Assembly: GCA_030063045.1 (NCBI GenBank)
Contig: JAQSEB010000155.1
Location: 434,001 to 498,000, forward strand
From: Pratylenchus scribneri
Taxonomy: Eukaryota; Nematoda; Chromadorea; Rhabditida; Pratylenchidae
Direction: 5' to 3'
DNA: 64,000 nucleotides
Shown here: piece by piece, positions 11,784 through 22,542 of the stretch
Layout: every line of letters begins with the position of its first letter
Numbering within the stretch: the stretch's first letter is position 1
The notes under the pieces: generated by a model
The model's input: only the letters and a program-made list of their open reading frames with translations
What the model was told of the DNA's origin: nothing
Databases searched by the model: none
Translations under genes and position numbers: made by a program

Positions 11784-14700
11784 ATGAGCGTTCTGCAGGA
11801 AATTCTTGAGAAGGTTTGCGCATATTTTGCGGATTAATTTGAGTCGAAGTAGAAGAATAAATATTGGATCAAATTTACGGACTAAACCATGAATTATAAA
11901 GAGAGGAGAGAATAAAATCGTCGAGATGATTTTAAAGAGCACCAAAAAACTGAAAATATTTGATTTAAATGAATTATTGCCATAAAAAATCTATGGGACA
12001 ATTATTAATTAAGCTATGCCATAAATCCAATTTATTAACTAACATTTTCTGCCTAATTAAACCAAACATTTTTTTGGTGCCAAATTGATTGAGTTTTTTC
12101 CAAATTTCTTCCACAATCCTCTATTTTATCCGTTTAATTGTTTGTAGGGTTTTGTGGACCCGGAAGTGCTCACGCAATTGGGCGAGGAGCAAAAGCAAAT
12201 TTTGTTTATAAAAATGCGCGAAGAACAATTGAGGAAATGGCGACAAAGGGAGGCCGAATTGGAAAGGCAGGAAAACGAGGAAGAAATGTTGGAGAAGAAA
12301 AACGGTGCAAAAAATTGTGACACAACACGACGAGTCGAGTAAGCCCACAAAACCATATTCTCGATTAGCGAAAATGGGCATGAATTTAGGATGGAACTAA
12401 ATAATGAAAATGACTGGCATGGCAAATCTTTTTTGTGATTGCCACAGTTTTATGATGGTTTGGCCTATATGTTAATGATAATTATTAGAAGAGATATTCG
12501 GACATTTAACTAACAATATTATATATGCCCACAAAATGATGGGTTTAATTTGCTTTTTAGAATCCTGCCCAATATACTATATTGTTAGAATTAAGTCTAA
12601 ATTTGTATTGCTAATTGAGAGACAAATTTGGCCCAATTAAAGGACAGCAGAAACAGAAAGGATTTATTGAATTCACGCTTTCTACCTAAAATAATTAGAC
12701 TAAATCCTATGCTAGAATGACAAAATCTTTCCACTCATTTCGATCAAATCAAACCGAAAATTGTTATAAATTTGAAGATGGCTAAATGGACGAGACGGCA
12801 ATGTTTGGGTGTGGGTGATGGGCGAACATCCGGATGATATGAGCATTGAACAAATTCTGGAAATGGAATCCAAAGAGAAGGCCAGGAGATTGGCCGAAAA
12901 GGAGGTTCGCCGGAATTCAGTATTTTGAATTACAATTTTCCTTAAAGATTATGCAAACATTGAGAAAGGCAGAAGATTTGCCGAATGCCTTAGAAAACAA
13001 TAATAAAAGGGAGGAAAGAGCATTGAAAGCGGAATTGGCCAGGATGGAGCTGAATGTGCCAAATGGAAAGATGGCCAACGAATTTGGGGGAAAAGTACGC
13101 TCCAAATGGGCATATAGGCCATTTTGGCCAATTTATATCTTGGGCACAAATTTAGTCTGATTCCCATTCACCCTATGATGAATTGGACGGAAGTGGCTCT
13201 TTGGATGGGCCTGGAACCAGTTTGGACGAATTCGTTGGCCCAATTTTGCGTTTTGGCCATCAAACATTTGCTGGAGGGGATTCCCAGCAGCCACAACAAA
13301 TCTACGGTTCATAATAATTTTCATTCGGAATGAATATTTCCTTCCAATTTCGTAGATAATTTAACCAATTTGCCACCTCCACTTCCCCAAACCAATCACT
13401 CGCCTACAGTACCGCCTCCATTCCTTCGACAATTCCCAAACAAAGCAAAACCCACAACAATAAATGGGGCCATCATAAATGGTGGTGGAATGATGCCATC
13501 TTCATCCTCAAAACCCCCACCTCCAGTGCCAGAAAAGCCGCCAAGTTTGAGGCGAACTGTGAGCAGTAATAGCAATGGATTATTGTTGGGCGAACAAATT
13601 CCATTCAATGTTAGCCAAAAATATTTTAAAAAGGAATTATTTCCACAATTTAAGACAATTCGAAGTTATATTCCATCAGAAGAAGTCCAAAAAAGACAAT
13701 CGAAAATATTTGAACAATTGAAGGAGGAAAGGGAACGGCTGGAAAGGGAGGCGGATGCGGAATCGAGAAGGCAAGAAGCGGAATATGAGGAGAGGGAGAG
13801 GAAGGCAAAAGAGGCGGATGAAGCCATCAGAAGGACCGTGCAAAGGGCCAGGTTGGAAAATTTATTAATACGAAAATGAGTTTTGGCAAATGAGGAATTT
13901 GATATGTTTTTGCTTTTTGGTGACATACCCAGGCAAAATTAGCTCAAAATGCAAAATTATATTCGGCTTCTAGAAGTTAGCGCTCATTGAGAAAAAATTC
14001 AAAAAATAAATAAGAGAAGAAGCATTAAAAAATTTTTTGGTAAACAAATACATTTTTACGGAAAGAAATTGGGCAAAATATATTTTACGGAAAGAAATTG
14101 GGCAAATACATTTTCCGGAAAGAAATGGGGCAAATACATTTTCCGGAAAGAAATGGGGCAAATACATTTTCCGGAAAGAAATGGGGCAAAATAGATTCTC
14201 CGGAAAGAAATGGTGCAAAATACATTTTCCGGAAAGAAATGGGGCAAAATACTTTTTCCGGAAAGAAATGGTGCAAAATACATTTTCCGTAAAGAAATGG
14301 GACAAAATACATTTTCCGGAAAGAAATGGTGCAAAATACATTTTCCGGAAAGAAATGGGGCAAAATACTTTTTCTGGAAAGAAATGGGGCAAATACATTT
14401 TCCGGAAAGAAATGGGGCAAAGTAGATTTTCCGGAAAGAAATGGTGCAAAAATACATTTTCCGGAAAGAAATGGGGCAAATACATTTTCCGGAAAGAAAT
14501 AAAACTTGGCGAACATTTTCCGGTAAGAAATAAAACTTGGCGAACATTTTCCGGAAAGAAATAAAACTTGGTGAACATTTTCCGGAAAGGAATAAAACTT
14601 GGCGAACATTTTCCGGAAAGAATTAAAACTTGGCGAACATTTTCCGGAAAGAAATAAAACTTGGCGAACATTTTCCGGAAAGAAATAAAACTTGGCGAAC

Positions 14701-16778
14701 ATTTTCCGGAAAGGAATAAAACTTGGCGAACATTTTCCGGAAAGAAATAAAACTTGGCGAACATTTTCCGGAAAGAAATAAAACTTGGCGAACATTTTAC
14801 GGAAAGAAATAAAACTTGGCGAACATTTTCCGGAAAGAAATAAAACTTGGCGAACATTTTCCGGAAAGAAATAAAACTTGGCGAACATTTTCCGGAGAGA
14901 AATAAAACTTGGCGAACATTTTCCGGAAAGAATTAAAACTTGGCGAACATTTTCCGGAAAGAAATAAAACTTGGCGAACATTTTCCGGAAAGAAATAAAA
15001 CTTGGCGAACATTTTCCGGAAAGTAATAAAACTTGGCGAACATTTTCCGGAAAGAAATAAAACTTGGCGAACATTTTCCGGAAAGAAAAATAAAACTTGG
15101 CGAACATTTTCCGGAAAGAAAAATAAAACTTGGCGAACATTTTCCGGAAAGAAATAAAACTTGGCGAACATTTTCCGGAAAGAATTAGAAACTTGACAAT
15201 TATTCATTTCATATTTTTTTAATAGTTAATCAGAATTAGACAGAAACTATAAATCTAAAAAATCACAAAAAACCTTTCCCATAGGGAACAACATCGAAAG
15301 AATCTGCGAACCTCCGATTCATTGTTGCCACTATTCCGCAATAATCCCAACGGATCGGTGGAATCTGTTCGGGATGCCCTGAGGGCCTTGCCAAGGCCGC
15401 CAAAGCCTAGAAATCGGCTAGCAATAATCCAATGGTTTCAAGAGACGGAAATGGCTCAATGGAGGGGATTGGCACCGCCAAAATGGTTTCATGGTAATAA
15501 CAAATGAAAAGACCCAGGGCAATATTGTTAGGGGAGGATTGGGTACGGTTAATTGTAGTGGTTTTTGGCCCATTCCTCATCCTGTAAATAGACAATTTTG
15601 GAATGCAATATTAAATTAGACTATTTTGAGATCTGAGCTACGTTTACAAAATGGCTTTAATATTTTTTTTTAATCTCATTGACTTTCAAAATATTAATTT
15701 TATGAGGTTTTCTTTTTAAAATCCTTTAATAATTATATTTTAATTTATTGAATTTCAAAAAATTGATCTCCAAATGAAAACAAATTGAGTTTTTTTTGGG
15801 TGCTAGACTAAACATTTTATAATTTAATAAATTATATAAGCCATTTTGTAAAAGACATTCAACAGCCTTATCATTAGGGCATCGCTTTCCCAAATTGCCA
15901 ATCCAAAAAACAACAAAATTATTCAATCATTACTTAATCTTCCTAAATTTAGGGCTAACGGAATTTAAAATGAATATATTATTTGGATTTTTGCAGGAAT
16001 TATTTCACGGGAGGAGGCCGAACGACTACTCCAATCCAAATCCATTGGCGCTTTCCTCGTTCGAGTCACTGAACGAATTTTTGGATATACAGTATCGTAC
16101 AGGGCCGAAGAGGGAACAAAGAATTTTTTGGTTGAACGAATTGCCGATGGCTATCAATTTATGGGTACGTTTTAGATTTGGGAAATAATATTTAATTAAT
16201 TTTAATTGTATTTTATTTGATTACTTCTATTAAAATTATCGTAAATTACATGCTCTTTTAATTCAACACTCTCCAAAATTCCTCACTCTCGATTTTGAGA
16301 ACCCATAGCTCCCGGCAAAATGAACTTTTAAAAAATCTTATGGCATTTTCTTTGTTCCCTAAAGATGTACAAATACAAAATCCGCTATAATTTGTTCAAA
16401 AATATCCACAAATTAGGGAGTTAGACCCAAAAATTTTCCCAATTTTTGAGGGGTCGAAAAATAATTCCCCATGGGGAATTAAAAGCAAATATAAGGTATC
16501 ATTAAAATGAAATTAGAAGCCAATTTTTTGACATTTTTTTGGCTGATTTTACGGAATTTAATAAATAAACACAAATTTTGCGAATTAAATTATTGGCCAT
16601 TAAAATCCTCTAATTTTTAGGCACAAATCAATTGGTTCATTCTACCCTTGTTGATTTGATTGTCCACCATCAAATTCATCCAATCACAACAAAAGGCGGC
16701 GAAATTCTGCGTGAGCCAATTGGCCAAGAAAAGACGCCCCGAGATTATGAGGAACTTTTCCAACGAGATCGAAGTTGA
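11784..16778 (+). CDS. SH2D4: SH2 domain-containing protein 4 (SH2D4A/B-type adaptor)
   Basis: Cytoplasmic SH2 adaptor. Nine exons, in phase throughout (558 aa): 11784-11813, 12148-12338, 12778-12904, 12948-13094, 13156-13306, 13356-13851, 15285-15493, 15997-16164 and 16621-16778. N-terminal family signature at about residues 11-45: PEVLTQLGEEQKQILFIKM then REEQLRKW, almost identical in pattern to vertebrate SH2D4A. A second family motif, VWVWVMGEH, lies at 83-91. The middle is Pro-rich (PPPLP, PPPPVPEKPP) and then a Glu/Arg coiled coil. The C-terminal SH2 domain starts at WFHG (448-451), with SREEAERLL, FLVRV carrying the phosphotyrosine-binding Arg, and GYTVSY; the protein ends about 13 residues after REPIG. 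Intron 6 (13852-15284) holds the 28-31 bp minisatellite. Identification rests on both N-terminal and SH2 matches. Confidence 0.9.
14047..15188. repeat. Minisatellite array, 28-31 bp units, two subtypes
   Basis: About 38 tandem units in SH2D4 intron 6. Left block (14047-14495): units of 28-29 bp of the form ACATTTTCCGGAAAGAAATG followed by GGGCAAA(AT). Right block (14495-15188): 31 bp units of the form GAACATTTTCCGGAAAGAAA then TAAAACTTGGC. Both share CATTTTCCGGAAAGAAAT, with only the tail replaced. Since the unit contains no stop in several frames and 31 is not a multiple of 3, the array yields spurious long open frames (up to 351 codons on the minus strand). Confidence 0.95.
16235..16510. 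mobile_element. Inverted-repeat element, family B
   Basis: In SH2D4 intron 8 (16165-16620). Carries the family B block in reverse orientation: CCGCTATAATTTGTTCAAAA, AAATTAGGGAGTTAG, and AATAATTCCCCATGGGGAAT. Sister copies lie at 21365-21600, 26655-26890 and 41003-41275. Confidence 0.6.
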
Positions 16779-17950
16779 CCAAAGAACATTATAAAAAGGA
16801 AAACAACCACCATTCAAAGACCAAACTTTGTTTACATTTTTTTTATTATTGATTTGATAGGAGGGAAAAGGCGCACATTTTCACAAAAAACACCCCAAAT
16901 GCCAGTAATTTATTTTTTGATAAATAGTAAAAAAAACATTAACAATTGGGAACGCTTTTTCCGGATTTAATTCTTCTAACTCTAATAAAAGGGACACACC
17001 AATTTGTCCCAATGAATCATCAAAAATCATCGCCCCCAGCCACTTTAAATTTCCCAACAAATTCCATCCGGTTTATTCCTTTTAATTCCCTTCCCCTTTT
17101 TTTTTATCATTTCTTGATTTTTCTATGAGAATTTTGCGCCTTTCCATATTTTATCAAATAAATAAAATAATTCGCTTAATTTAAATTTGCCTGTAAATTT
17201 GTTCAAATTGTTTCAAAATCCATCAATTTGTGCCTTTTCCCAGCAGTTTTATTTATGCCAAAAACAATATTCTTTGCCAGATTTTCACTCACAATTTCCT
17301 TTTTTATACTTAAAATTGAATTAAATAATATATCTTTAATGCCATCATTTTACAATATTTTATTTTATTTAATCATTCACCCATTCACCAATTCGTTCAA
17401 TGTGCATCATCGACCAACAAAAAAATACATATTTTTAATTCATTTTCATCCTCATCCATATTCCATAAATACAAATAATCCTTTATTGACATTTGAGTGT
17501 ACAATAATGAGAATAATAATATAAAAATTCGGGAAAAAATACAACCATTCAGACTTTCAAAATAATCTCAAAATTTTAGAATTGATGGATCAATCACTTA
17601 ATTTTGGAGGAATTTCTCTCATAAAATTTTGGTAAAATCAAATTACAAATTTTATATTAACTAAAGGGGAATTTGAATATGACAAAATGAAAAATAAGGA
17701 TTTGGACATTAATTTATCTTCTCAAATCTCCCAAATTCAATTCCATAATCATCATTGTTTCTTATTGAAATTTGTCCATTTTAATTATTGTTGAATTTCG
17801 CAAATACTTATTATGTGCTCTGCTTACTTATAAAAATATTTTGATGACGATAATAAAAAAATTTAAATTATATATGAAAATTACGAATATTTTTAAAATA
17901 TTTTATCAATAATTTTGAATTAAATTAATTTAAGCTAATTTTTAATCGAA
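16779..17950. other. Intergenic, SH2D4 to VAMP; 3' UTR and AT-rich spacer
   Basis: Very AT-rich, no coding signal. Several AATAAA-type hexamers (for example in CAAATAAATAAAATAATT near 17155) could serve SH2D4 polyadenylation, but none can be singled out. Confidence 0.4.
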
Positions 17951-18891
17951 ATGAATCCTCCACAAAATAATGGAACCACTGGGTCAATGAATGCCCAACA
18001 AACAACAATAACAATTCCCGAAAATGGACAACAGCAGGAAGGCAAAATTGGCCAGGTCCAACGGCAAGTGGAGGACGTGAAAGTGGTCAGTGTGGAATGA
18101 ATAATTCATTGGGGAATTTGAGGGTGGATTAAATGGAAATTGGATTTTATTTTGACTATTAAATATGCAAATTAAACGGAAATAAATTAAATATAAATAA
18201 TTGCAGGTTATGTCCCAAAATGTGTCGCGAATTTTGGACCGTGGCGAGCGTTTGGACACGCTGGACCAACAGAGCCAAGCCCTCCAAGAATCAGTCAGTT
18301 GCTTAAATTGCCATTTCTAATATACAAAGAAATAAATTTATTTTTCTTTATTAAATTTAGACTAAATCATGAAAGGAAAATAATCTTTGACTTTAATTTA
18401 ATATAAACTAAAAAAATCTTGAAGACAATCCCATAAAAAATTTTGAGTTCCCGATTTCTTTGAAACAATTCCAAAAATTATTGTTTATTGTTCAATGTTC
18501 ATTATTATCAATTGAGCCAAAAATAAGTTATTCGATGAATGAATTGAGGCAAATTGCTTAATTTTGTCTAAATTTAATGGCGGAAATTCGAATGGCAATT
18601 TATAATATAATTTAGTATTAATTGAATCGGTCGATCGAAAATTATAATCATTTTTTAAAAAATATAATTTTTAGGTTTTAATTTAGCTTTATATTTTAAT
18701 TTTTCCATGCCTCCCTCATTTCATATTTCCCATTTCTTTTTAAGGCCCAGGTTTTCCAGCACACCGGTCAACGTGTACAACGCGCATTTTGGTTGCGCAA
18801 CATGAAATGGACAATCATTTTCGTCACCGTCATGCTTCTCCTTCTCCTCATCATTGTGCTGATTGTGCTGAAATTGGTCAGAGTGATTTGA
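17951..18891 (+). CDS. Synaptobrevin/VAMP family R-SNARE (VAMP8-like)
   Basis: Vesicle SNARE for membrane fusion, tail-anchored. Three exons, 122 aa: 17951-18085, 18207-18293 and 18745-18891, all phase 0. The N-terminal 34 residues are N/Q-rich, followed by the SNARE motif KIGQVQRQVEDVKVVMSQNV, then SRILDRGERLDTLDQQSQAL with the zero-layer Arg in ILDRGE. A short linker (QRAFWLRNMKW) leads into a single C-terminal membrane segment (IIFVTVMLLLLLIIVLIVL) and a KLVRVI tail. The combination VMSQNVSRILDRGERL is closer to VAMP8/VAMP4 than to neuronal synaptobrevin, which usually has NVDKVLERD. The 3' end and 3' flank are copied again at 20973-21120. Confidence 0.88.
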
Positions 18892-19285
18892 AGATGGGAC
18901 GAATTAAATTGGAAATGAATTTTTGCGGATACATTTTACATTCCTTTTTGACCTTCTTACAACAAGCAAATATTTTTTAATTTGATAAATTCAGTTTTGA
19001 TACAGATTTTTCAAGTTTTTTTTTTTTTTTGTATGTTTGAATCCTGTGCAAAATGCTTTGATGGCCAGCAGCACAGTCTGTGCCCAAATGCTTAAGAATA
19101 TTTAGTTCTCCCTCCGGGGCCAATCTGTGAGAATTTCGTGATCCAATTGTTGCCGGATTTGATGGAAAGAAATTGAGGAATAAGGCGCGAATTGCGCCAA
19201 TTTTATAGAAATTGGAGGGGAGGGAGAGGAAGTTGTATTGTGGAAGTGCCGAAGATGGCAAAAAATTGCATAAGCATAACAGAGA

Positions 19286-19800
19286 TGGCACTTTTCCGTT
19301 TTGCTCCACCCTCAAAAAAATTTATTAAAATAACGTCTTAGAGATAGTTTTGGGTGCTGTGATCACGAATCTGATGAGCTTATTTTTTTGTTTATCACGT
19401 GTAATGTCAATGACGTGAGTTAAGTGAAATTTCAAATTGAAAAAGTAAAGGTCCCCTCCCCTTGCATCGAAACTCAAAAAAGTGCAGAAAAATTTTTTAG
19501 TCAAATTATGGCTCAATCGACGTTCCTTGGATGAGCTGCTGATCAGGAATCTAGTACCATTGGTTCCTCATAAAATGACCATTTTTATTTTTACATGTAA
19601 TGCTAAGATTTCGGCTTAGTATTAAAGTATAGGCTAGAATTGAGGCTCATCAATACTGGGAACATGGAATATTAAATAAGTCAAAATATTGCTGGAGTTG
19701 CTTAATTTCAAGCTCAAATTGGTGATCAGCAAGCAAAATTACCTCTAGAAATCGTTTTTCATAATTTTTGATGGAGGTGGCACAAAACGGAAAAGTACCT
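19286..19800. mobile_element. Element with about 30 bp terminal inverted repeats
   Basis: Left end GGCACTTTTCCGTTTTGCTC, right end mirrored as GGCACAAAACGGAAAAGTAC. Internally it has GGCTCAATCGACGTTCCTTG and GGATGAGCTGCTGATCAG, which resemble the arms of the large palindrome at 34535-35168 (AGCTCAATCAACGCAGCTCG). The two are probably relatives. No transposase frame. Confidence 0.65.
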
Positions 19801-20029
19801 AACAGACAGTTAAAATTATTTTAAAACCATTCATTCTTGCAATTTAATTGTTTAGTAAATTATAATAAAATTTGCAATATATTTTCCTTTAAAACTGACC
19901 AATTTGTTCGCTATCCTTTTGTGATTGACAAGCCACAGCATAGATAAAATGAACCAGCGAACTTTGAAATGATCCTGGACCATTTCAAGGCGAAAATAGA
20001 GGTGTGAATTTATCAGCACTGTCCTGAAT

Positions 20030-20270
20030 TAGGCATGCCTCCCTTGGTTTCGCTTGATCGACTCCGTGCTCGTACCAGGGCAACCCTGCGGCTGGCATTG
20101 GTTACTCATCGGTGAAGCTATAAGAAGGATCCGGAGAGCGGTCCTTGCCTGTGTTTCGGCGCCCCCACGTCGATAACACAGGTAGCAATCCGCCCTTCTT
20201 ATCCCAGGGATGGATGGCCAACCAATTTTTGGAATGCGGTCTTCTGTGGGTTCCACAGAAGCCGCTTAAA
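20030..20270. ncRNA. GC-rich hairpin island; possible structured RNA or foreign fragment
   Basis: About 240 bp of roughly balanced base composition inside AT-rich spacer. Strong stems seen: 20236-20265 has GCGG, bulged T, CTTCTGTGG, loop GTT, CCACAGAAG, CCGC (13 pairs); around 20145-20185 there is CCTGTGTT paired with AACACAGG, itself nested inside AAGAAGG paired with CCTTCTT (20121-20204); CCCTTGGT pairs with ACCAGGG near 20042-20080. I do not recognise an rRNA, tRNA, snRNA, SRP or RNase P signature. A minus-strand open frame of 75 codons (20256-20029) contains RRADCYLCYRRGG but no domain I can name. Function unknown. Confidence 0.4.
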
Positions 20271-20972
20271 ATCTCGAGGCCTTCTTTGGAATGCCATAGC
20301 TGCTGAGCACGGAATGAAACTGGAATGCGAAGATGGAATGAATATTATTTTATTATTTGTTATTTTTTTTGACATTGCAAGAATGAATGGAGTTTTAAAA
20401 TCGAATAATTTGATATTTTTTTTATTATTTTTTTTTAAAAGGAAATAATTAAATTTGAATACAATGTTGACCATAGCTGAGAAATGATGAATAAATAATT
20501 TTGGACAATTGGCAATGGATTTTGGATTCGTCCTGCTGTTGGGTTACTCCTCCTTCTCTTCCAATGGTGTTTAAAAAACCAAGCCAAGCACAGATGAGAG
20601 GGAAAGGAAAAGGAAATATATGCAAATGTGCGCAACTATTCGCGCGCGATGAGATGACCTATCTATATTTTATGATTTTACGAAGTTATTAATTACAATG
20701 GAAAAGATAAAAGTGAGGAAGCAAATCAAAATTACACAGAGCTACAGGAATAACAATATATAGAATTGAAGATAGCTAAATTGTTGTTTTTTGTTGCTTT
20801 AGAAACCAATAATATTTTTCCATACAAAATAAAACATGCATATGTTCGCCATAATTAAAATTATTAATTTCCAAAAATTGATCATTCCGTTTACAATAAA
20901 TTTTAAGCCTATGACCCAATGGTCCCAATAATAGTCAGTCAGCTCCTTTTTTGTAATGCAACAGAAAAAATG

Positions 20973-21120
20973 GTTGAAATTGGTCAGCAGAGTGATTTGA
21001 AGATGGATGGGTGAAATTAAATTGGAAATGAATTTTTGCGGATACATTTTACATTTCTTTTTGACCTTCTTACAACAAGCAAATTTTTTTTTCATTTGAT
21101 AAATTTGTTTTGATGAAAAT
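20973..21120 (+). pseudogene. Partial duplicate of the VAMP gene 3' end and 3' flank
   Basis: Repeats 18869-19005: GAAATTGGTCAG, then (with 3 extra bases) AGTGATTTGAAGATGG, the stop region of the VAMP gene, and then GAATTTTTGCGGATACATTT and CCTTCTTACAACAAGCAAAT. Only the last four codons and the downstream flank are present; sequence upstream of 20973 is unrelated to the SNARE exon. A non-functional copy in direct orientation, 2.1 kb away. Confidence 0.85.
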
Positions 21121-21364
21121 TTTACAATTCTTTTTATATTAATTTATATTTTTTACAATTATTTATCCACTGCTGGGTGTTTACATGTCTTTTTTTGGAT
21201 CGTATTTTTATATTATTTACTGTAATAATATAAACAAATTGTTAAAAATTTTAGCATTGTTATATTTTATTGAAGCATTTTCCCAACAATTTTATACATG
21301 AATCTAATCCCATATTTGTCCAATTTATGCTTAATTTTGGTAAGCAAATGTCAACATTCACGTT

Positions 21365-21600
21365 GGATATACCGTAAATTCTCTATTAATATCCCATGGG
21401 GAATTTTAGAGAATTATAGATACCGTATATACTCTTTTAATTTCCAATAGGGAATTATTTTTCAACCCTCAAAAATTGGGAAAATTGGGAGCCTAACTCC
21501 TTAATTTGTGCTAAATTTTTGACCAAATTATAGCGGATTTTGTAGAGCTTTAGGCAAATAAGAAAATGCAATAAAAAATTTTTGAAGTTCATCCTGCCAT
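21365..21600. mobile_element. Inverted-repeat element, family B
   Basis: Contains TACCGTAAATTCTC and TACCGTATATACTCTTTTAA, then AGGGAATTATTTTTCAACCC, shared with 26655-26890. The end TACCGTA flanked by TA resembles the family C ends and suggests a TA-targeting (Tc1/mariner-type) non-autonomous group. No coding. Confidence 0.6.
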
Positions 21601-21824
21601 TAAAATCATATTATTTAAATGCCATTTGGTCTTCAAGAATCAAGAGGATCAAATAATTTTTTTTGGATTATTTGCATAATCATTTTCATTATGTTCTTAT
21701 CTTTACGGCATACATTTTTTTGTGTTGACCACACCAAAAAAAATTTCGATAAGAAAGTGACCTTCATAAAGTTGAGTCATATTGACCAGAGACGAAATTG
21801 GAAAATATTCTCCCTTCTTATCCG

Positions 21825-22311
21825 TAAATTCGCGAGGCGAGATATCGCGAGAAATTTTATGATATCTCGCGAGAGATTTTTGCGAGATCTTGCTCGCACT
21901 TTCTCAAAATTTAATCTCGCAAAAAAATCTCGCACCAACAAAATTTTTCGCTGCGCGGATTTTTTAAGTTTAAAATTTTATCCTTCAGGACCATTTTTGA
22001 CTAAAATTTTCCTACTTGTTGATTTTTTGATTTAATTTTTTACTGCATATTATTATTTGTTAAAATTTACGTTTATGATTCGAAAAATTTAAATATTTTT
22101 TCAATGGCTTGTGAAATTTATGATTATTGAAGATTGCCAAAATCCGTAACCGTTAAGTAGAAAGATTATTTATTCATTAAAAAATTGATTTCTTTTGTTG
22201 GAAATAAAAATTTGTTGAAAAAATTTTTTAAAATTATGATCTCGCTCTCGCATCTCGAACATTTTTTTGCGAGATTTTTGCGAGATTCGCATGCGAGATC
22301 TCGCTCGAGCA
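21825..22311. mobile_element. Element with clustered TCTCGC/GCGAGA inverted motifs
   Basis: Two clusters, 21828-21945 and 22230-22311, each dense in GCGAGA and TCTCGC, including CGAGATATCGCGAGAAATTT, ATATCTCGCGAGAGATTT and GCATGCGAGATCTCGCTCGA, separated by 280 bp of AT-rich sequence. The arrangement fits terminal inverted repeats made of repeated short motifs. The right cluster directly abuts the RTRAF-like fragment. No transposase. Confidence 0.5.
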
Positions 22312-22542
22312 TCCTTGCCGAACTCTAGTAAATTGGCATATTTTAAAATCCAAATACTCTGTCTAAAATGATCTTCAATCCCATTTTTGGTCATTGACCA
22401 TTCCAAATACCTCTTAAAAATTGTTTTCCCTTCCGCCGATGATTTCCTCTTGTCCAAAAATGCCACCCACAACGTTTTTGGCCCATCGGATAAATAAATT
22501 TTCCAGCCATACACAAAATTTTGTCAAATCAATTTCATCCAT
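22312..22542 (-). pseudogene. RTRAF: RTRAF (C14orf166/hCLE)-like gene fragment with one frameshift
   Basis: On the minus strand from 22542 one frame reads MDEIDLTKFCVWLENLFIR; after a stop at about 22418 a second frame continues with IFKRYLEWSMTKNGIEDHF, then ILKYANLLEFG. Together these parallel the human RTRAF segment with F-VWLE-IR, then F-KYL, then I-D-W-L-A-LEYG, with about 20 residues between IR and the FKRYL block, as expected. The two halves differ by one base, at or near a TTTTT run (22408-22412). No further exons were found up- or downstream, and the fragment stops where the GCGAGA cluster begins. It is either a broken pseudogene fragment or one exon with a sequence error; the first is more likely. 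Confidence 0.5.

Noticed and set aside
13970..15207. Several long open frames on both strands (up to 351 codons)
   Set aside because: Entirely the 28-31 bp minisatellite; located in an intron.
20029..20256. Minus-strand 75-codon frame with a CxxC motif
   Set aside because: Sits on the hairpin-rich island; no recognisable domain, and the strong stems explain the composition better.
20146..20270. Hammerhead-type ribozyme (CGATGAG and CGAAAC on the minus strand)
   Set aside because: The core has C in place of the conserved U before GATGA, and the intervening sequence does not form the required stem II.
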